Source: Thermococcus sp. | Lineage (GTDB): Archaea > Methanobacteriota_B > Thermococci > Thermococcales > Thermococcaceae | DNA: 11,440 bases | Direction of reading: 5' to 3' | Assembly (NCBI GenBank): GCA_027065835.1 | Contig: JAMONK010000115.1 | Location: 1-11,440, forward strand | Shown here: one piece after another, positions 6,897 through 11,440 of the stretch | Layout of the letters: each line of letters begins with the position of its first letter | How positions within the stretch are numbered: the stretch's first letter is position 1 | The notes under the pieces: generated by a model | Told to the model about the DNA's origin: nothing | Seen by the model: the letters and a program-made list of their open reading frames with translations, nothing else | Database searches by the model: none | Made by a program: the position numbers and the translations under genes

Positions 6897-8441
6897 ACAG
6901 ATGCTTCCCTTAGAGTGTGTTCTGCTTGTGGATGGTGTTGTTGGGCTATGTAGGGGAGTGGGGGATGGGGCGGAGGAAATCACCTGAGAGGGAGACGAAG
7001 TCGTGGAAGGGGTAGAAGAAGTTGTGGAAGCTATCCGGGGTGAAGTTGATGAAGCCGTAGAGGAAGTGGACGGGGCGGTAGAAGTCGTGGATGATGCAGT
7101 TGGAGACTGTGGATACTGTGTTTTCACGTTGGGAGTCCATAGGTGAGGATGCGCCATGGACTCCCTCACAACGGCTTTGCTTTCCTTTGCGACCGCATTT
7201 GAATCCACCGTCTTGGCGTTTGTGTCCACCACCTCGGCGTTTGAATCTTGGCAAAAAACACAACCTGGAAGGTTTCCGTCCGACGGGAGACGAAGAATCC
7301 ACGCGTCGTACCAGCCAGTACCGAAGCTCAAAGTTGAACCCGCCAGAACGATATCCCCTTTCGGAGTTAAATCAAGAGCATAAATCTTATCCCCCAACTT
7401 TCCTCCGTAGGTTTTCTGCCATTTTACATTACCATCCCCATCAAGCCGTAGAACCCAAGCATCATAGCCACCAGCGCCAAAGCTGGAGGTGTAACCCGCC
7501 ACTATAAGGTCACCGTTTTGGGCAACAGCAACCCCCCAAGTCTCATCATTGTATTCTCCACCATACCGCTTCTGCCACATCACGTTCCCATTCTGGTCAA
7601 GCCTTAGAATCCACGCGTCATACCAGCCAGCACCGAAGCTCAAAGTTGAACCCACCACAACTATATCCCCGTTCGGAGCGAGAGCAAGGGAGGTGGGCCA
7701 CTCATTATTTTTTCCCCCGTAGGTTTTCTGCCATTTTACATTACCATCAGCATCTAGCCTCAGAACCCAGATATCGGCAGAGCCAGCGCCAAATATGTCG
7801 GTATCACCTGCTACTACAATATCCCCATCTGGGGCCACGATAATAGCACGGGCATTCCCCTTTCCAAAGATTTTTTGCCATTTTACATTACCGTTACCAT
7901 CCAAACGAAGGACCCAAAAATCAGTGAAATCAACACCGAAGCTTCCGGTATCTCCCGCCACTAGGATGTCCCCATTGGGAGCCACCGCCATCGCGATAGC
8001 CACATCCCAATTGTTCCCGCCGTAGGTTTTCTGCCATTTCACGTTGCCGTTTTCATCAAGCCGTAGAACCCAGATATCGGAAGAGCCAGCTCCAAAGCTG
8101 GAAGTGTAGCCCGCCACTATGATGTCCCCATTGGGAGCCACAGCCACCGCCCAAGCTTCATCATCCTGAGCTCCACCGTAGGTTTTGGCCCAGATCACGC
8201 CTCCATCGGGTGAGAGTTTCATCACAAGAGCATCTTCACCACCTGCACCTGTTGAGTTAGTCCAGCCAACGGCTATGATGCTTCCGTCAGGCATGACTGT
8301 AACATCGTTTAGGACGCTTTCCCCGTTTCCTCCGTAGGTTTTAGCCCAGTAACTTCCTCCCTCCGCCTTCACCTCATGGGGTACGAGAGTGAAAGCCCCA
8401 AGCAGAATACCAGCCACGATCAGGGCAAGGACATTCCTCAT
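6837..8441 (-). CDS. Secreted seven-bladed propeller-like protein with CGP-CTERM anchor
   Basis: A cell-surface protein of 534 aa from the chosen start. Residues 1-26 are a Sec-type signal peptide (MRN, hydrophobic core, HEVKA). Seven repeats begin at W32, W84, W136, W188, W237, W289 and W341: a 52-residue period, with repeat 4 three residues short. Each has W-(A/Q)-K-x-(Y/F)-G, a PNGDIIVAG-like strand, and (A/S)-x-D-x-W-(V/I)-L-R-L. The pattern suggests a seven-bladed beta-propeller. Then follow C394 and C397, five heptads (399-433), a Ser/Thr/Pro-rich stalk (about 441-511) and CGPAALLGLALLPLLIRKRR, the Thermococcales CGP-CTERM signal, with Cys515 a likely processing or lipidation site. The frame is open to ATG 8495, but ATG 8441 has GGAGG at 8-nt spacing and begins a clean signal peptide. 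Ligand or enzymatic role is unknown. Confidence 0.92.
   Translation of the reverse strand: MRNVLALIVAGILLGAFTLVPHEVKAEGGSYWAKTYGGNGESVLNDVTVMPDGSIIAVGWTNSTGAGGEDALVMKLSPDGGVIWAKTYGGAQDDEAWAVAVAPNGDIIVAGYTSSFGAGSSDIWVLRLDENGNVKWQKTYGGNNWDVAIAMAVAPNGDILVAGDTGSFGVDFTDFWVLRLDGNGNVKWQKIFGKGNARAIIVAPDGDIVVAGDTDIFGAGSADIWVLRLDADGNVKWQKTYGGKNNEWPTSLALAPNGDIVVVGSTLSFGAGWYDAWILRLDQNGNVMWQKRYGGEYNDETWGVAVAQNGDLIVAGYTSSFGAGGYDAWVLRLDGDGNVKWQKTYGGKLGDKIYALDLTPKGDIVLAGSTLSFGTGWYDAWILRLPSDGNLPGCVFCQDSNAEVVDTNAKTVDSNAVAKESKAVVRESMAHPHLWTPNVKTQYPQSPTASSTTSTAPSTSSTASSTSPRIASTTSSTPSTTSSPSQVISSAPSPTPLHSPTTPSTSRTHSKGSICGPAALLGLALLPLLIRKRR
7152..7247 (-). repeat. Five tandem heptads between propeller and stalk
   Basis: Residues 399-433 read as five consecutive 7-residue units of the form (D/E)-(S/T)-x-Ala-x-x-x: DSNAEVV, DTNAKTV, DSNAVAK, ESKAVVR, ESMAHPH. 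The DNA has a matching 21-bp period. The regular Ala spacing suggests a short helix or a slippage-derived spacer. It is too short and too alanine-poor at the d position to claim a coiled coil. Confidence 0.7.
7263..8348 (-). repeat. Seven 156-bp coding repeats (propeller blades)
   Basis: The blades are also visible as DNA repeats: variants of GTAGGTTTTCTGCCATTTTA on the plus strand recur at most blade boundaries. Repeats 5 and 7 are nearly identical over the STLSFGxGWYDAWILRL part, and repeats 2 and 6 share GYTSSFGAG. This shows internal duplication, with some copies more recent or homogenised. Confidence 0.85.
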
Positions 8442-8482
8442 CGTCATCGCCTCCACATCATGTGTAGGGGAATATTCAAACC

Positions 8483-8508
8483 TGTTGTACAACAACCCCT
8501 TATATGAT
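8483..8508 (-). promoter_or_regulatory. CGP-CTERM gene promoter with 12-bp palindrome
   Basis: The minus strand reads ATCATATAAG (8508-8499), a TATA box placed about 60 bp upstream of ATG 8441, with expected initiation near 8476 and a leader of about 35 nt. Directly downstream is TGTTGTACAACA (8483-8494), a perfect 12-bp palindrome between TATA and start site, the classic position for a repressor operator. The TATA core also reads TATATG on the plus strand, so bidirectional use is conceivable. The regulator is unknown. Confidence 0.5.
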
Positions 8509-8534
8509 TATCCCAAAAAGGATTCGTCCACCGT

Positions 8535-8657
8535 ATGGTAAACGGTACCACCGACCTTTTCGGCGGATGTGGAACCGTTCACCCATGGGGGTATCAAAAC
8601 CTCCCGCGGACCGAAGGTGAGGGGTATCTGCTTCCCGAACCCACCGCGCGCCCCTGA
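8535..8657 (+). CDS. Possible 40-aa small ORF of unknown function
   Basis: An ATG opens a 40-codon frame ending in TGA, in the otherwise unexplained spacer before HMG-CoA synthase. The peptide begins MVNGTTDLFGGCGTVHPWGY and ends LLPEPTARP; it has one Cys and no membrane segment. Third positions are moderately GC-rich, like the neighbouring genes. No convincing SD lies upstream (AAGGAT is 13 nt away), although the TATATG at 8501 would allow a nearly leaderless mRNA. Inverted repeats run through the same bases, so the stretch may instead be a structured RNA or regulatory DNA. I do not recognise the peptide. Confidence 0.25.
   Translation: MVNGTTDLFGGCGTVHPWGYQNLPRTEGEGYLLPEPTARP
8541..8645. 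other. GC-rich inverted repeats in the spacer before HMG-CoA synthase
   Basis: AACGGTACCAC (8541-8551) pairs with GTGGAACCGTT (8569-8579), 10 of 11 positions, around a 17-nt loop. Further on, CGCGG and CCGCG form a 5-bp inverted repeat about 35 nt apart. After start revision the spacer 8442-8760 is about 320 bp; apart from the two promoters, the palindrome and the small ORF, nothing else is recognised in it. The arms are GC-rich for an intergenic region here. A non-coding RNA or a regulatory region is possible. Confidence 0.25.
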
Positions 8658-8690
8658 ATCGTTAATCGTCGAAAAACGCTTTCACTTTTA

Positions 8691-8708
8691 CCGAAAGACT
8701 TTTATAAC
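8691..8708 (+). promoter_or_regulatory. BRE/TATA promoter of the mevalonate operon
   Basis: CCGAAAG (BRE-like) followed by ACTTTTATAAC (TATA box) is a textbook Thermococcales promoter. Initiation near 8730 gives a leader of about 30 nt with SD AGGTGGTG just before ATG 8761. It should drive all three downstream genes. Confidence 0.75.
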
Positions 8709-8760
8709 CCCCCGGTGAACCCCAGGCGAAGTTACTTTCAACTTTTACAGGTGGTGCGCC

Positions 8761-9813
8761 ATGAAAAAACTACTGAAACCAAAGAGGGATGTTGGCATTG
8801 TGGGCTACGGTGCCTACGTGCCCATGTATAGAATCAAGGCGGAGGAGATAGGAAGGGTATGGGGTATAAGCAGTTTTCCCATACAGGAGAAATCCGTCCC
8901 CGGACTTGACGAGGACACGATAACCATAGGAATAGAGGCCGCAAGAAACGCCCTTAAAAGGGCCAAAATTGACCCCCAGCTCATCCGTGCGATCTGGCTC
9001 GGCACCGAGAGCAAGCCCTACGCCGTGAAGCCGAGCGGGACGATTATAGCGGAGGCCATCGGTGCAACGCCGGATCTTGACGCGGCGGACTTTGAATTCG
9101 CATGTAAGGCAGGAACCGAAGCGATGCAGGCGGCCATTGGTTTTGTCGGTTCCGGGATGGCTGACTACGCGATGGCCATAGGCGCCGATACCTCACAGGG
9201 AAGACCCGGCGACCACCTTGAGTTCACCGCCTCGGCCGGTGGAGCAGCCTACATCCTCGGTCCAAAGGGTTCCGATACCCTCGCGTACTTTGAGGCGAGC
9301 TACTCCTACGTAACGGATACCCCCGACTTCTGGAGGAGGCAGCACGAGCACTACCCGCGGCACGGCAACCGTTTCACAGGTGAACCCGCGTACTTCCACC
9401 AGATAATAAGCGCCGCCAAGACCCTCATGGAGGAGATGGGTTACACACCAAACGACTTCGACTACGCGGTCTTCCACCAGCCCAACGTCAAGTTCCCGCT
9501 GACGGCCGCCAAGATACTCGGCATCCCGAAGGAGAAGGTCCTTCCAGGGCTCCTTACAGGGTTCATCGGCAACACCTACAGCGGTGCGACCCTCGTCGGC
9601 GTTTCGGCGGTTCTCGATGTGGCCAAACCCGGTGACAGGATTCTCTGGGTGAGCTTTGGCTCGGGAGCGGGAAGCGACGCCTTCAGTCTCGTCGTGCAGG
9701 ACGCCATAGAGGAGAAGAGGGACCTAGCACCGAAGACGATGGACTACGTGAACAGGAAGAAGTACATCGACTACGCGCTCTACGCGAAGGCCAGGAGGAA
9801 GTACATACTATAA
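8761..9813 (+). CDS. Hydroxymethylglutaryl-CoA synthase, archaeal type
   Basis: Condenses acetyl-CoA with acetoacetyl-CoA to HMG-CoA, the second step of the mevalonate pathway to isoprenoid membrane lipids. The 350-aa length is standard for the archaeal enzyme. The expected thiolase-fold catalytic residues are present: Glu83 in [11 protein letters not shown], nucleophile Cys115 in [13 protein letters not shown], and His239 in [11 protein letters not shown]. Other landmarks are [11 protein letters not shown] at the N-terminus, [35 protein letters not shown] and [17 protein letters not shown] 8761 has a good SD and promoter. The gene leads an operon with thiolase (12-bp gap) and DUF35 protein. 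In the methanogen Methanothermococcus these three form one complex that channels the acetoacetyl-CoA intermediate; the same is expected here. Confidence 0.97.
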   Translation: MKKLLKPKRDVGIVGYGAYVPMYRIKAEEIGRVWGISSFPIQEKSVPGLDEDTITIGIEAARNALKRAKIDPQLIRAIWLGTESKPYAVKPSGTIIAEAIGATPDLDAADFEFACKAGTEAMQAAIGFVGSGMADYAMAIGADTSQGRPGDHLEFTASAGGAAYILGPKGSDTLAYFEASYSYVTDTPDFWRRQHEHYPRHGNRFTGEPAYFHQIISAAKTLMEEMGYTPNDFDYAVFHQPNVKFPLTAAKILGIPKEKVLPGLLTGFIGNTYSGATLVGVSAVLDVAKPGDRILWVSFGSGAGSDAFSLVVQDAIEEKRDLAPKTMDYVNRKKYIDYALYAKARRKYIL

Positions 9814-9825
9814 GGGGGTGTTAAG

Positions 9826-10998
9826 ATGACGATTGAAAAGCCCGTGATCATCGGCGTTGGTATGATTCCTGTCGGGGAGCACTGGAAGCTCTCACTCAGG
9901 GACATAGCCGTTGAAGCTCTTCTCAACGCGATGGATGATGCTGGAGTCGAGAGGGTTGATTCACTCTACGTTGGAAACATGATCTCAGGTTCCTTCATTG
10001 AGCAGGAGAATCTCGGCGCCCTTATCGCCGACTGGGCAGGCCTTGGAAACGTTCCGGCCGTTAAGGTCGAGGCTGCCTGCGCTTCGGGTGGGGCGGCTGT
10101 GCAGGAAGGTGCAAAGGCCGTGATGGCCGGCATTGAGGACGTCGTTGCGGTTGTAGGCGTTGAGAAGATGACGGACGCCTGGCCGAGCGATGCCACCAGG
10201 TACCTGGCCTACGCCGCCGACGCGGACTGGGAGCTCTTCCACGGGGCCAGCTTTGTGGCGTTAAACGCTCTCATAATGAGGCACTACATGAAGACCCACG
10301 GCTACACCGAGGAGGACCTAGCGCTCTTCGCGGTCAACGCCCACGCCAACGGCGCCAAGAACCCCTACGCGATGTTCAAGAGACCAATCAAAGTCGAGAC
10401 CGTCCTCAAGAGCCCCTATATAGCAGACCCGCTCAAGCTCTTCGACGCCTCGCCGGTCTGCGATGGTGCAGCGGCCGTGATAATCACCACACGGGAGAAG
10501 GCCAAGGAACTCGGCGTCCCGAAGGAGAAATGGGTCGAGGTCGCTGGAATGGGAAGGGCGATAGACACCATAAACCTCGCCAACAGGGAGGATCTCCTCA
10601 CGCTTAAAGCGGGGAAGATTGCAGCGGAGAGGGCCTACAGGATGGCCGGCATTGAGGCCAAGGATGTAGACTTCTTCGAGGTTCACGACGCATTCACGGT
10701 CATGGCCGCGCTCAGCCTCGAGGCCCTCGGTGTCGCGAAGAAGGGTGAGGGAGCGAAGCTCGCCAGGGAGGGCCAGATAGCGGTCGATGCAGACTACCCG
10801 ATACAGACCATGGGAGGGCTGAAGAGCAGAGGGCACCCGGTTGGAGCGACCGGTGTCTATCAGACGGTCGAAGCGGTTCTCCAGCTCCGTGGCGAGGCAC
10901 CTGAGGGGATACAGGTCCCGAACGCCGAGATAGGCCTGACCCAGAACATAGGTGGTACGGGCTCGAACATAACGGTCAACGTGTTTAGGAGGGTCTGA
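9826..10998 (+). CDS. Acetyl-CoA C-acetyltransferase (archaeal thiolase)
   Basis: Condenses two acetyl-CoA to acetoacetyl-CoA, supplying HMG-CoA synthase. The protein is 390 aa with a thiolase fold. Nucleophile Cys85 lies in VEAACASGGAAVQEG; His287 is in FFEVHDAFTVMAAL, and His337 is in GGLKSRGHPVGATG. The C-terminal loop is NIGGTGSN (374-381). The second catalytic cysteine of bacterial and eukaryotic thiolases is absent both from this loop and from the HDxF motif, which reads HDAF where SCP2-type thiolases have HDCF. This is probably a feature of the archaeal complex-forming class. The start at 9826 has GGGGGTG as SD, placed in the 12-bp gap after the synthase. The next gene starts 1 bp after its stop. 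Confidence 0.95.
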   Translation: MTIEKPVIIGVGMIPVGEHWKLSLRDIAVEALLNAMDDAGVERVDSLYVGNMISGSFIEQENLGALIADWAGLGNVPAVKVEAACASGGAAVQEGAKAVMAGIEDVVAVVGVEKMTDAWPSDATRYLAYAADADWELFHGASFVALNALIMRHYMKTHGYTEEDLALFAVNAHANGAKNPYAMFKRPIKVETVLKSPYIADPLKLFDASPVCDGAAAVIITTREKAKELGVPKEKWVEVAGMGRAIDTINLANREDLLTLKAGKIAAERAYRMAGIEAKDVDFFEVHDAFTVMAALSLEALGVAKKGEGAKLAREGQIAVDADYPIQTMGGLKSRGHPVGATGVYQTVEAVLQLRGEAPEGIQVPNAEIGLTQNIGGTGSNITVNVFRRV

Positions 10999-10999
10999 G

Positions 11000-11404
11000 A
11001 TGGGAAAGCCTATGCAGGTTGCAAGGCACTGGAGGCACTTCCGCGAGAAGTACGCCCTCATCGGGGGCAAATGTGAGAACGGCCATGTATTCTTCCCCTA
11101 CAGGAGTGTCTGCCCTGTATGCGGAAGCAGGAACGTCGAGGAATACGAATTAGAGGGAAAGGGAAAGGTCATAAGCTGGACGATAGTACGGAACCCCCCG
11201 AGCGGCTTTGAATACTACCGGCCGTATCCCCTTGCACTCATCCAGCTGGAGGAGGGCCCCGTCGTTCTGGCCCAGCTGACCGACGTTGACCCCGAGGAAA
11301 TCCATGAGGGCATGGAGGTGGAGATGGTAACAAGAAAACTCCGCGAGTTCGACGAGGACGGGATAATCCTCTACGGGTACAAGTTCAGGCCCGTTTTGAA
11401 GTGA
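11000..11404 (+). CDS. DUF35 OB-fold protein, thiolase/HMG-CoA synthase partner
   Basis: A 134-aa Zn-ribbon plus OB-fold (DUF35) protein. In the archaeal complex this family bridges thiolase and HMG-CoA synthase and helps form the shared CoA-binding channel. The N-terminal helix (about 1-20, KPMQVARHWRHFREKYAL) precedes the ribbon GGKCENGHVFFPYRSVCPVCGSRN, which has C25, C38 and C41. The usual fourth cysteine is missing, with G28-H29 in its place. The OB-fold follows: GKGKVISWTIVRNPP, YPLALIQLEEGPVVLAQLTDV, and EVEMVTRKL. ATG 11000 is 1 bp after the thiolase stop, and its SD AGGAGGG (10987-10993) lies in the thiolase C-terminal codons, so expression is tightly coupled. Confidence 0.92.
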   Translation: MGKPMQVARHWRHFREKYALIGGKCENGHVFFPYRSVCPVCGSRNVEEYELEGKGKVISWTIVRNPPSGFEYYRPYPLALIQLEEGPVVLAQLTDVDPEEIHEGMEVEMVTRKLREFDEDGIILYGYKFRPVLK

Positions 11405-11440
11405 ATCCTTTCTTCATTTATCATCTTCTATTTACAACTC
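11405..11440 (+). terminator. Pyrimidine-rich tail after the mevalonate operon
   Basis: The 36 bases after the last stop are T- and C-rich with short T-runs (CCTTTCTTC, CTTCTATTT), consistent with an archaeal terminator region. The window ends before this can be judged fully. Confidence 0.3.

Noticed and set aside
8442..8495. Upstream 18-codon extension of the CGP-CTERM protein
   Set aside because: It would place 18 polar residues before the signal peptide and includes the SD of ATG 8441.
10318..11070. 250-codon minus-strand frame across thiolase and DUF35 genes
   Set aside because: Antisense of two well-supported genes in a GC-rich genome; no family features.

Overview
The window looks like chromosomal DNA of a hyperthermophilic archaeon of the order Thermococcales, most likely a GC-rich Thermococcus. 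The evidence is a CGP-CTERM surface protein (a signature of that order), an archaeal Nop5-fibrillarin operon, ribose-1,5-bisphosphate isomerase, and the archaeal thiolase/HMG-CoA synthase/DUF35 cluster. Promoters have BRE/TATA elements, and many starts carry GGAGGTGAT-like ribosome-binding sites. No insertion sequence, CRISPR array, tRNA or rRNA was seen.

Left part (1-2235): an OsmC-family redox protein (minus) diverges from an SPL-like radical SAM protein (plus) across 58 bp. The radical SAM gene runs tail-to-tail into a class-I/C26 glutamine-amidotransferase-like gene (minus), and the two overlap by 74 bp. The C26 protein has lost both the nucleophilic Cys and the catalytic His, so it is probably a pseudoenzyme.

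Middle (2236-6836): a PLP aminotransferase of the 2-aminoadipate/kynurenine/aromatic type (minus) diverges from ribose-1,5-bisphosphate isomerase (plus, AMP-degradation/type III RuBisCO pathway). For both, SD and TATA positions support starts downstream of the longest open frame. Next come nop5 and flpA, which encode the C/D-box 2'-O-methylation machinery and form a two-gene operon with the flpA SD inside the nop5 stop region.

Right part (6837-11440): a secreted seven-bladed repeat protein with a Ser/Thr/Pro stalk and CGP-CTERM anchor lies on the minus strand. Its upstream region (about 320 bp after start revision) holds a 12-bp palindrome under the promoter, a possible 40-codon ORF and GC-rich inverted repeats. 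Then HMG-CoA synthase, acetyl-CoA acetyltransferase and a DUF35 OB-fold protein form a tight operon for the first steps of the mevalonate pathway to archaeal lipids.

Most genes are ordinary housekeeping genes. The best candidates for a second look are the catalytically dead C26 homologue and its overlap with the radical SAM gene, the extra Cys quartet of the radical SAM protein, the modular surface propeller with its five-heptad segment, and the unexplained region upstream of HMG-CoA synthase.
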